The notes under the pieces: model-generated | The model's input: the letters and a program-made list of their open reading frames with translations, nothing else | Told to the model about the DNA's origin: nothing | The model's database searches: none | Assembly: GCA_024742495.1 (NCBI GenBank) | Contig: JANSYJ010000001.1 | Span: forward strand, 124,001-188,000 | Direction of reading: 5' to 3' | DNA from: Bacteroidota bacterium | GTDB taxonomy: Bacteria > Bacteroidota > Bacteroidia > Flavobacteriales > Schleiferiaceae | DNA length: 64,000 bases | Part shown: positions 1 through 9,900 of the stretch, one piece after another | Position numbering within the stretch: the stretch's first letter is position 1 | How the letters are laid out: every line of letters begins with the position of its first letter | Position numbers and translations under genes: made by a program

Positions 1-1
1 C

Positions 2-1861
2 TATGCACGTTACGACTATAATTTTAGAGATAGCATGGCTATTTTTGTGAGTACCGATTGCGGTGCTACTTATAGCCGAGTGGCGAGCTATACCTCAGAT
101 ACTAGCAACAGTATGGCTACCGTAGGCAATCAAAATACAAGCTTTAGTCCTTCTGCAAGTAGCGATTGGTGTGGAAACACACTTATTCCAAATTGCCCCA
201 GCATTGACTTATCGGCCTACGCCGGGCAAACAGAAGTGCGCATAAAATTTGAGGCAATCAATGGCTATGGCAATAACCTTTACATTGATAATATTAATGT
301 TAGTGGCGTGCAGAACCTTAATATACCCAGCGCCGATTTTACCGCCAGTAGCGCCAGTATTTGCAGCGGTGGCAATATTACTTTTACCGATGTAAGCACC
401 AATAATCCAAGCAGCTGGAGCTGGACCATAAGCCCTTCCACCTACACTTTTATTGGCGGAACCAATGCCAATTCTCAAAACCCACAAATTCAGTTTAATG
501 CCGCTGGTAACTACCAAATAGCCTTAACCGCCACCAACAGCTTTGGTAGCGATACCGAAACGAAGGGCAACTTTATTCAGGTTAATGCCAGTCTTAATCC
601 TAGTGTAAGTATTAGTGGTAATGCCAATTCTTGGTGCATCGGTCAAACTGCAACTTTTACCGCTAGCCCCACCAATGGTGGCAGCAATCCTAGCTATCAA
701 TGGAAATTAAATGGTGCCAATGTGGGAACTAATAGCGCCACTTATAGCAATTCTAGTCTTAGTAATGGAGATATCATCAGCCTTGAGCTAAGCAGTAATG
801 CCACTTGTTTATTAAGCACCACCGCGAGCAGCAATAGCATTACGGCTAGCATTACCCCACTTATAAGTCCAAATGTTACAATTTCATCTAGCGCAAGCAC
901 CGTATGCGCAGGTAGCAATGTAAACTTTAGCGCAAGTGCCAGCAATGCCGGTAGCAGTCCTACTTACCAATGGAAGCTAAATGGTGCCAATGTGGGTACC
1001 AACAGCCCCAGTTACAGCAGCAGTAGCCTTAATAATGGCGATCAAGTTCTGGTGGAAGTAACGGGTTCTGGTGCTTGTGCAAGTAGCAGCCCCGGAATTT
1101 CAAGCGCCATTAGTATGAATGTACGACCCTTACCGGTGATAACAGTAATGAGTCCGCCCTTTGCACCCTTATGCCCGGGTGATAGTTTAGCCTTAAGCGC
1201 CACTGTAAACAATCATAATATTCCGGGGATACTAACCAATTGGACTGGACCAGGGGTTCAGAATGGCGTTTTTTACGCCAGTCTAGCTGGACCGGGAAAT
1301 CATACTTTAAGCATTGGTTACCTATATGCTTCTCAGCCCGACTGCCCAGTAAATGCCACCCTGCAAATTTCTGTGGCCAATTTCCCAACGCCTACTATTA
1401 GTAGAAACGGCGGGAGCTTAAGCTGTAATCAAGCTGGATTTAATTATTTATGGCTTTTAAACGGCAGTCCTGCTCCTGGTACAAATAACCTGCAGAATTA
1501 CAACCTCACTGTAAATGGCAGTTATTCGGTGGAGCTAAGCGATGCTACGTGTAGCTTGGAATCGGATGAGATCGATGTAATTGACATGAGCTTAAGTAGC
1601 TTAAAATCGCAATGGACCTGGCAAGTATACCCCAACCCTGCAAAGTCGCAACTTAATTTTGCATTAAATAACCCGGGAGTGAGCAAAGTAGAGATTCGTC
1701 TTTATGATGCGCGAGGGGCTCTAATGCTTTTTGAAGAAAGGATAGTTAATGGCGCGCGCATTGAGGAATCCCTAAGTATTGGCGCTTTCGCTGATGGCGT
1801 TTATCATTTGAATTTACGTGCTGGAGATTTGGAATTTCACGAGCGAATTAGGAAATATTAG
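2..1861 (+). CDS. T9SS-secreted PKD/Ig-like surface protein, C-terminal part (5' truncated)
   Basis: The frame is open from base 2 with no stop upstream of the first ATG (35), so the gene starts before the window. Residues ~1-100 (from that ATG) resemble the jelly-roll/choice-of-anchor domain found after catalytic domains of Bacteroidetes secreted enzymes (FVSTDCGATY motif). A PKD domain follows at ~100-185, then two near-identical Ig-like domains (~190-280 and ~285-370) sharing QWKLNGANVGTNS, a further ~150-residue region, and a type A T9SS sorting domain from ~530 (VYPNPAKSQLNF, ending HERIRKY). It is therefore probably exported by T9SS and fixed to the cell surface or released. The missing N-terminus may carry a catalytic domain such as a peptidase, but this cannot be seen. 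Ser/Asn-rich composition fits an extracellular protein. Confidence 0.85.
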   Translation, partial: YARYDYNFRDSMAIFVSTDCGATYSRVASYTSDTSNSMATVGNQNTSFSPSASSDWCGNTLIPNCPSIDLSAYAGQTEVRIKFEAINGYGNNLYIDNINVSGVQNLNIPSADFTASSASICSGGNITFTDVSTNNPSSWSWTISPSTYTFIGGTNANSQNPQIQFNAAGNYQIALTATNSFGSDTETKGNFIQVNASLNPSVSISGNANSWCIGQTATFTASPTNGGSNPSYQWKLNGANVGTNSATYSNSSLSNGDIISLELSSNATCLLSTTASSNSITASITPLISPNVTISSSASTVCAGSNVNFSASASNAGSSPTYQWKLNGANVGTNSPSYSSSSLNNGDQVLVEVTGSGACASSSPGISSAISMNVRPLPVITVMSPPFAPLCPGDSLALSATVNNHNIPGILTNWTGPGVQNGVFYASLAGPGNHTLSIGYLYASQPDCPVNATLQISVANFPTPTISRNGGSLSCNQAGFNYLWLLNGSPAPGTNNLQNYNLTVNGSYSVELSDATCSLESDEIDVIDMSLSSLKSQWTWQVYPNPAKSQLNFALNNPGVSKVEIRLYDARGALMLFEERIVNGARIEESLSIGAFADGVYHLNLRAGDLEFHERIRKY

Positions 1862-1946
1862 ACCCAAAAGCCGGCTGTGAATTTATAATAGCAACGCACC
1901 AGTCCATTCATTTGATCTAAGTAGTCCTAGAATATTGTCAAGCTCC

Positions 1947-2345
1947 ATGAAAAACCGAATAATGTATATCGAGCATAAATCTGGACAAAGCGACAATGGT
2001 GCGGCTTGGATTGGAAAAGTTGAGTTTTCGAAGTCTGGGAAGTCGATTTACTTTAATGGCCAGGCCTTTAAGAAAATGACCGGAACCGCTTTCGCCTATT
2101 CGGAGTATTCCAATTATTTTGACTTTGAAACTGGCGAAACCTATTGGATTTCCGGGATTAAAAAGAATGGACAAAACCGCCATTGCGCTGGCGCTGGAAA
2201 GCTTAGGCTAGACAAGACCATCGTGCAAGAATATCTAAGTCTGGTCGATTTTGACACTTTAGATCCGCAAAACTATGAGCTGGTTGACATCAAGCCAACA
2301 GACAAGGCTAAGTTCACTGAAATGGAAAATGAAAGTATACGGTAA
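1947..2345 (+). CDS. Small conserved protein of unknown function
   Basis: A 132-residue soluble protein starting MKNRIMYIE. A longer frame uses TTG at 1935, but the ATG at 1947 matches the typical start of this family as I remember it. The conserved-looking core has a glycine/aromatic pattern (RIGKVEFSKSGKSIYFNG-like, then FDFETGETYWISG). Short proteins of this type are widespread in bacteria and are sometimes labelled 1-deoxy-D-xylulose-5-phosphate synthase in databases. That label cannot be right here, because the protein is about five times too short and has no thiamine-pyrophosphate domain. There is no signal peptide. It stands alone between two surface-protein genes. Confidence 0.7.
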   Translation: MKNRIMYIEHKSGQSDNGAAWIGKVEFSKSGKSIYFNGQAFKKMTGTAFAYSEYSNYFDFETGETYWISGIKKNGQNRHCAGAGKLRLDKTIVQEYLSLVDFDTLDPQNYELVDIKPTDKAKFTEMENESIR

Positions 2346-2455
2346 GATTCACGGGGTGCATTCTAAAAACCTCTGCTGATTTTCGAACAAATCGTTTTCA
2401 TTTAAGCAGTGAAATATTTCTCAAAATTTTGCCCTAATATTTAGAACCAAATAAC

Positions 2456-2857
2456 ATGAAGGATTCTCTTTTTGACTTATTCAAATCAAAGGGGTTTTGG
2501 ATAGTAATTGTAATCGGATCCATACTCGGTGCCCTAACCTCCCTTTCCATTGGGATTTTTGTCAAAAAACCTCCCATTTTAGGTTATGGATATATATGCC
2601 CAAAAAACACGGACTTTAAGCATTCCCTGCCCATAATTGTTAATCCCGAGGATAGCGTTGGTTTTTACGATTATTCAAATTTGATGTCCGGTAATTCCAA
2701 CAGGGCTAGATTCAAAGGCGTAATCCTTCCGATTGGGGGTCAAGTTGCAATAACGGCTGTCGACAGTATGAAAAGAATGACCAAAGTTTTAAGCTTAGAT
2801 GGAGATCAGTCGGGATGGGTTTTTAGCGAGGACCTTCAAAACGAGGCTTGCAAATGA
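2456..2857 (+). CDS. Single-pass membrane protein of unknown function
   Basis: 133 residues: a short charged N-terminus (MKDSLFDLFKSKGF), one strong hydrophobic segment at ~14-36 (WIVIVIGSILGALTSLSIGIF), then a periplasm-facing domain. The C-terminal part (VAITAVDSMKRMTKVLSLDGDQSGWVFSEDL) has the beta-rich look of an SH3-like fold, but this is only suggestive. It is an isolated gene, convergent with the PorP/SprF gene and leaving only 29 bp between them. No family recognised. Confidence 0.6.
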   Translation: MKDSLFDLFKSKGFWIVIVIGSILGALTSLSIGIFVKKPPILGYGYICPKNTDFKHSLPIIVNPEDSVGFYDYSNLMSGNSNRARFKGVILPIGGQVAITAVDSMKRMTKVLSLDGDQSGWVFSEDLQNEACK

Positions 2858-2886
2858 TGCCTTCCAACTAATTTTTTCCACCGCAT

Positions 2887-3978
2887 TTAAAAGAAAAGAT
2901 TCGGCATATCATGGGTCATATCAAAACCCTTAACTGCGCATAGCTTGCGGTAACCGGGGCATAAATTTCGACCGGGAAAGCGCCAGGACACTCCAATTTC
3001 TGCGGAGCCAAAAGTGTTTTCTTCCCCTAAAGGAGAAAGGGTCCAATCGTAAGATACACCTACACTTAGATTATTCATTTTTATAACAAAGTGCGGGATG
3101 ACGGCATCCGCCCGTCGATCTAAAAACAAAAAGTCTTCCCTGCGCACGCTAAGGCCCACGGTCATGTATTCATTTAAGTCCTTAAACACGCTAAGGGTAT
3201 GGGTTTGCAATCCCTGTTGATAATCGGCTAAGGCGCCAAAAGAAAGGTAGCGCAGGTCTTTGGTCCGCCCTTTTTTGGGATTACCCATATAGTAGAACAC
3301 ATAAAAGGTATAGCGCGGTTCCAGCTTAAGGTTGGATTCTAAAAAGCTCTGCGCTGGTCGATTTAAGTGAAATGCCGCCGCTCCCAAACTGATGAATTTT
3401 GGTTTTCGGCCCGAGCCAAATTCATAGGTAGATCTTAGGCCCGCTCCTAAATCTAAAAACACATTGGAACTGCTTTGTTGCACCGCAATGCTGGTTGGGT
3501 TCTGAACTCCCCGCAAGTAGGGCGTATATTGATCGCTGAAACTTAAATTTCGCCAAGACAAATACTTCTGTCCGGCCCCAAATTGTAAGCCTGCCGAAAA
3601 CAAACCTTTATTAGTCCGCTGCCGCCTGCGAATGGTAAAAGGAAAGTTTGCCGAAAGCTGACCCGACAGGGTGGTGGTTTGTAATATGCCTTGACCCTCC
3701 ACATTGTGATAAGCCAGCAAACCGATTCCTAAACGCGTTTCTTCTTCGCAGCTGATATTGGCGCTGGCGGTATTACTAGCCATCACTCCCGGCACGCCAA
3801 AATACTGCACCCGCGAATTAAAGTTGGTGGTAAGGTCGTTGGTGTATCCCGCGAAAGCAGGATTGAGGTAATTGAGGTTTAAGAAGTACTGGGAAAACAC
3901 AGGATCTTGGGCTTTTAAACCAAAGGCAAAGCATAAAAACAAGGCTGTCCATAAACTCTTATCGTACAATCGTAACAC
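2887..3978 (-). CDS. PorP/SprF family type IX secretion outer-membrane protein
   Basis: 363 residues with a signal peptide (cleavage near GLKAQ) followed at once by the family hallmark DPVFSQYFLNLNYLNPAFAG. The rest is beta-rich with alternating aromatic residues, as expected for the PorP/SprF outer-membrane barrel, and the length is usual (~300-370). Known family members work with the T9SS to deliver or anchor specific large adhesins such as SprB. Its start overlaps the end of the giant PKD-repeat gene by 20 bp, so the two are almost certainly co-transcribed and this is that protein's dedicated partner. The start at 3978 places the signal peptide correctly. Confidence 0.93.
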   Translation of the reverse strand: MLRLYDKSLWTALFLCFAFGLKAQDPVFSQYFLNLNYLNPAFAGYTNDLTTNFNSRVQYFGVPGVMASNTASANISCEEETRLGIGLLAYHNVEGQGILQTTTLSGQLSANFPFTIRRRQRTNKGLFSAGLQFGAGQKYLSWRNLSFSDQYTPYLRGVQNPTSIAVQQSSSNVFLDLGAGLRSTYEFGSGRKPKFISLGAAAFHLNRPAQSFLESNLKLEPRYTFYVFYYMGNPKKGRTKDLRYLSFGALADYQQGLQTHTLSVFKDLNEYMTVGLSVRREDFLFLDRRADAVIPHFVIKMNNLSVGVSYDWTLSPLGEENTFGSAEIGVSWRFPGRNLCPGYRKLCAVKGFDMTHDMPNLFF

Positions 3979-6900
3979 TACCTACTGTTTTACGTTTGCC
4001 ACTGCGGGTTTCCTGTCCCAACCAAACCGTGCCATCATTAAAGACCGCATCAATACGCCAGGTATAAGCGCCCATGGGAAGGGGATTCCCTTTTTGATAA
4101 TGCCTGCCATCCCAAGCCTCACTTGGCTTTCCTTCTTCATCCAGGGCCATAGACTCGAAGACAACATTTCCCCAACGATCAAAAATTTGAAGATGATATT
4201 CCACCAAAGAATGTCCTTTGGGTAAAAATACATTCACATCGGTTCCGGTTATCGCTTCTGGTGCCAAAGCACTAGGTACATTAAGTTGAAGGGATTGAAG
4301 TAGTAATTCCTGACAAAGCGTATCGCGGCAACCAAAGCTATTGTACAAGATTAAACATACCTCTATGTTTTGCTCCCCTTGGGTTAAATCGAAATTATAG
4401 AGATGCTCCGGCTCTAATTCTGAAGATGAATTGCCATCCCCAAAATTCCAGTTCACGACCGTAGTGGAATCCAGATTGGTGGAGTTATTCAGGAAACGCA
4501 CCTTCCGTACGCTTAACTGCTCCATATCAAAAGCCGCTCCCGGTCTTGGATGCACCACAATGGGATTCCCGAAAATAGTATCCGAACAGCCGCCATCGCT
4601 TACCACAATTAAGCTGGGGATAAAAGTGCCTTGATCTAAATAAGTATGCAATGGGTTTTGTGCCGTGGAAGTACCGCCATCACCAAAATCCCAAAACCAA
4701 GAAACGATGCCACCGGGGCCATTAAAGCGATAGGCACTAGTGTCTTCAAATTGCACACTTAAAGGCTGACAGCCGATGGTGCTATCTACAATAAATCCCG
4801 CATTTGGAACTGGGCGAATGGGAATGGTGCGAATTAAAGTATCGGAGCAGCCGAATTGATTGGTGGTAATGAGGGCTACATCATAAATACCATATTGACT
4901 AAAGTTAAAGACCGGATTGGCGATGGAGCTGGTGTTTAGCCCAGGATTATTAATGAAATCAAAATCCCAAAAATAGCCTTGGGCATCGGTGCTTAAATCG
5001 TTAAACTGTATAAGCTGTGGAACCGAACATGAATCGGCGCTAAGCCTCTGGAAACTAAAGTTTGATGTTGGCTCGGGGAAGACATTCACATTATACTGAA
5101 CCGAATCAATACAGCCATTGGAACTCGTTTTTATCAACTTAACTAAATACAAACCTGGACTCTGATAGCTATGGCTAGGGTTAATGCTGGTAGATGTATT
5201 ACCATCACCAAAATCCCAAAGGGTGGCAATAATTGTCCCTGCCAGTACTGAAGTCGAATCGCTAAATAAAATAGGCTGTTGGTTGATACAGGCATTCTCA
5301 AAGCCAAAATCAACCTCGGGACTATCGTAGATGGTTACATTTTGAATTACCGTATCAGGACAGCCATTCGCGGAACCTACGATTAGAATTACTTCCATGG
5401 TTCCACTGGTATCGTAAATATGAACCGGGTTGGTTAAATTGGAGCTATCGCCATCGCCAAAAAACCAGCGGTAAGAATTTAAGAAGGCGCCATTGGCCGC
5501 ACTCTGGTCGGTGAAAAATACCGAGTCACCTTCGCAAACAAAACTGGTGGAACTAAAAGCCGCTATTGGCGATGGGAAGACGGTAATTACCTGATATGCG
5601 GTATCGAAACTACAGCCATCATTTACAAATTGGGCCACAACATAAGTCCCTGCAGTGGTATATGTCGTGCTAATTTGGCTACCTGCTGCTACTGGTTGGT
5701 TGCAGCTTCCGCTGATGGTATCATAGTCTAAACACCACGATACGGAAGTCCCTCCAAAAGAGAAATCGGTGAAGGTGACATTTAAAGGCTCACAGCCGGA
5801 AACTTGACTCGCTTGCAAGAAGGCTTGCACGGTTGGTGGATGAACAATGATGGAATCGGTGACGGTGCTATCACCGCAATCATTCACCGCCTTTAAACTA
5901 GGGTAGTAAATGGTATCGCCCGTGCCTGGGTTTAAGTAGCTATGAGTGGGCTGTCCAAAAATACGCAGGCTATCGCCATTGGTGTTTATCACCCAGTTGG
6001 GGAAAAGGGTGTCAATGACGCCATCGCCATAATCTAAAACCACAAAATCTGGCGCCCCAGTGGTAAGACCATCAATTTGGAAAGTAACCGGAAAAGGCGA
6101 GCAGCCATCCCTGCTAGAAGGCAGGAAATTAGCCACCGGATAAGGCTTCATTCTTACGGTTCGGATTAAGGTATCGGAGCCACAGCAATTGGTGCTAATC
6201 AACTCGAAATAATATACCGTATCCGCCAAATAACCCGATTGCAAAGTAAAGCTCTGATTAGGGCTAAAAGCCGTATCGCTAAACATCATTTGCCTATTAC
6301 CTGCCGTATCTAAGGTGAAAACATTCCAGCGACTGCTATCAATTCGACCGGTGCTGCTATTGATCACATTCAAGGTATGAGGGCCACAACTTTGAATACT
6401 ATCGAAGGCGAAACTACTCAGCGGCAGCTCCACAATATTAAAAGTTGCAAATGCGGTGTCGCGACAGCCAAAGGCCGTTTCTACAATTAAGCGCACTTGC
6501 TTTGTGCCGATAGTCGTAAAAACATGCACTGGATTTTGGGTACTATAATCATCCACTCCATCGCCATCCACATCCCAAAACCATTGGTTAATTGGCATCC
6601 CAAAGGAATCCACTGTAGAAGAATCGAGAAGGGTAACCGCCTGATCTTTACACCAATTTTGGGCCTCGCAATTGCCCATCTTCGCGATAGCCGCAACTGG
6701 ATAAGGATAAAGACCGATGGTATCAATAAAAGTGTCGCTACAACCACGATCATCCGTAACCGTGAGACTTATTATTTTCGGTCCAGTAGTATTGTAAAAA
6801 TGCTTTGGGTTCTGCAAGGTATCGCTAGTTCCATCGCCAAAATCCCAAAACCAATTTGCGATGCTGGATTGACTGGAGGAATTATCAAAGAAATCAATGG

Positions 6901-9900
6901 TATCGCCCTCACAAACTAAATTAACAGAGAAATCGGCAATTGGAGCGCCGTAAACGTGAACTACGCGAACCGCAGTATCGGTGCAACCGGTAGAAGCTAA
7001 AGCCACCAATTTAATTTCAATTATACTGTCGCTTAAAGCATTTGGATTGCTAAGGATAAGATTCGGGTTCAGTGCACTGGATACAAAGCTGTCGTTCACA
7101 AACCACTGCCGGCTTAAGGTAGCGGTGGAGGAATCACTAAGACTAAGATTAAAGGGACTACATCCCGCGCTATCCGACAGTCCAAAACTGGCCTCTGGGC
7201 TTTGCACGGTATAAAAAAGCGTTTCCAAGGTATCTGGCTTGCAGCCATAAATACGACTAACGATTAATTGAATGCTAATGGAATCTTCCGCCTGGGCGAT
7301 GGTATAATTAAAAGCCTTGGGGCCACTAAAGTTAGTGCCTGCGATGGGGTTTCCTTGTTGGTCGAAGGCCTGCCAGTTATAGCTGGAATTTGGCGCCCAT
7401 TGAATAGCCTGCACCACCGAAGAATCAATCACAAAAGGAGCACAGGCGGTGAAGCTACTAACAATTAAAGAGGCATTGGGATCGGCCCTTACGGTTACAC
7501 TATCAACTATGGTATCGCTACAGCCAAAGGCATTCGTGGCTATCAACTGCAGTACATAAGTAGTATCGGTATTCCCGGTATTTATAAAGCTTTGCGCTGG
7601 CGGCAAGGCGGAATTACTACTTTGACCATTTCCAAAATCCCAAGCGAAGCTCATGGTGGAGGTGTCCATGCCGCTTTGGCCCGAAGTCGATAAATTGCTA
7701 ATGGATACCAATAGGGGCCCACAACTATCTTGATTGGATAGACTGAAACCTGCCGTGGGCAATGGATATAAGGTGAAATTTTGACTTAGAGAATCGGCGC
7801 AGCCTCGGCCATCACTAATAAACAAGTTTAGGCTATACTGCACGGAATCGCTGCTTGAGGCGGCTAAATTAAAAATGGGATTTGCGCTATTAAGTCCAGT
7901 ACCTGGCTGAGGCGGACTGATGCTCCAACTGTAATTAAGGTTGTTACCTACAGAATTGTTGCTGGGACTTAAAGTAAAGGGACCACAGGCATTGGCAGGA
8001 ATAGTAAATGCTGCTACTGGTCTGGGATTTATGATGATATTCTGACTGATACTATCAACACATCCATCGGTACTGCGCAGGAATAAACTCACCTGATACG
8101 AATTTGTCGCTCCACTTTGATTGTCGGGAAAAGCGATTTCCGTATTTGGCGAATTGGGATCCAGGATAGTAACTGTGGAAGAACTGCTAGACCATATGAG
8201 GGTATCTAAATTAGCTCCCTTAAATAGAGAGGCACTCACTAAGAATAAGGTATCTCCGGCGCAAGCCGAGTCGGGCAAACTAATCGCCGCCAAGGGTTTA
8301 GGGAATATTACAATGTTCCGGCTCAGGGTATCGGTACAATTAAGGCCTGCCCGGGCTACAACCAGTTTTAGGGTGTAATTCGCATCGCTGGTGTTTGATG
8401 TATTCCCCAAACTAAAATTCACCGATAAGCCGGTTCCAATAAGAGAATCATTGAGCAACCACTCATGCCCTAAAGTGGGATCGGAAGTAGAACTGGCGCT
8501 TAGGTTTAGCCCCGGACAGCCGCTGGAATCGCTGAGGGTATAAAGCGCAATCGGGGCCGGACTTAAACTTAGATTCACACTGTCTTCTCCGCTACATCCA
8601 TTTGCATCAGTGTATTGATAATAAACAGTGTGCACACCAGGGCCGGAGGCCAGTGGATCAAAGAAACCCGTGCTGCTTACGAAGGATCCCGACCAAGTAC
8701 CACCAAGTGGAGATGCGGCGTAGTTAAGATCGATTAAGGAGTTGGCATCACAGGCAATGGTGTCGGGACCAGCCTCCACGGTAGTAAAAGGATGCTCATC
8801 AATAAAAATGCTGTCGCGCTTTAAACAGGAAAGCGAATCACTGACTTCCAAAATATAAAGGCCGGGAATTCCCATGGAATCTACCACCGGGTTTAAAACA
8901 TTGGGATCCGATAAAAAGGCAACATTCGGTCCAAGCCATTGAAAACTTAAATTGCCATTTCCCCCGCTTATAGCCGCATTAATCTGGCTGCTATCGCTAT
9001 AACAAACCGGGCTTTGAGCACTGAGTTGAATGTCAATTTGGGGCACCCGAATCCAAAAACTTCCCGAATCGCTACAGCCCTTAATGTCGTCCACAAATAC
9101 ATGGACTAAGGTATCGGTCCAGAGATTATTAACTTGAATTTGCCCGGTATTATTCAGTACCGAGGCACCATCAATTTGCCAACTGTAGTTGAAGGGGCTA
9201 CTGCCCTGATTGGCATTTAAGTTCCATAGGTAATTGGCTCCTTCACATAAAATGGTATCGTTGGGGATTTCCAGCACCGGGAAGGGATTCACCTCAACCG
9301 TAAGGCTATCGTAAACTGTAAAACAGCCATTATCCAAGGCTAAGATTAGTTGATAGCTACCAAAGGATTGAAAATCGATAATTGGCTGAAAAGAGTTCGC
9401 ATTGGTCCCACCAAGGTAAGACCAACCGCTATTGGGAATTATTTGCCAGCTATAGTTTCGGCTGCCCAAACTGTCTTCCACAAAAATTTGGCGTTGGGGG
9501 TTTGCCATATTAAGCGTTGCTAAGCCACAAAAACTGGTGTCGCTAGGCAGTATTAATCGCGGTTGCCCGGCTACCACAATAGCCAAAGTATCATAAGTGG
9601 AGCCGCAGTTATTATTGGCTTCAAAAATGAGTTGGTAGTTGCCCGCATTATTAAAACGAATTCCCAAACTACTGTCACTTAAGCTGCCATTATCCAAGGT
9701 CCAGCCTACCGGCGGAAGCACCTGCCAATTGAGGATGGTCGTATCACAACTGGTGAAAATGGGCTCGAGGTAAGCCAAATCCAAAACATCACCCGTACAA
9801 AGAATAGAATCGTTTACCTGATAGTTTCCGCTAGAAACCTCATCAATACAAATGGTTTTAGTGATGCTATCGATATCACAGAGGGCCGATCCGGAAATAA

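Noticed and set aside
1947-2345. 1-deoxy-D-xylulose-5-phosphate synthase label sometimes attached to such small proteins
   Set aside because: The protein is far too short and has no thiamine-pyrophosphate or transketolase motifs.
6497-6919. 140-codon plus-strand frame opposite the giant PKD gene
   Set aside because: It is a shadow of the minus-strand PKD repeats, with no family features and no promoter. The same applies to the other frames inside 3959-11158.
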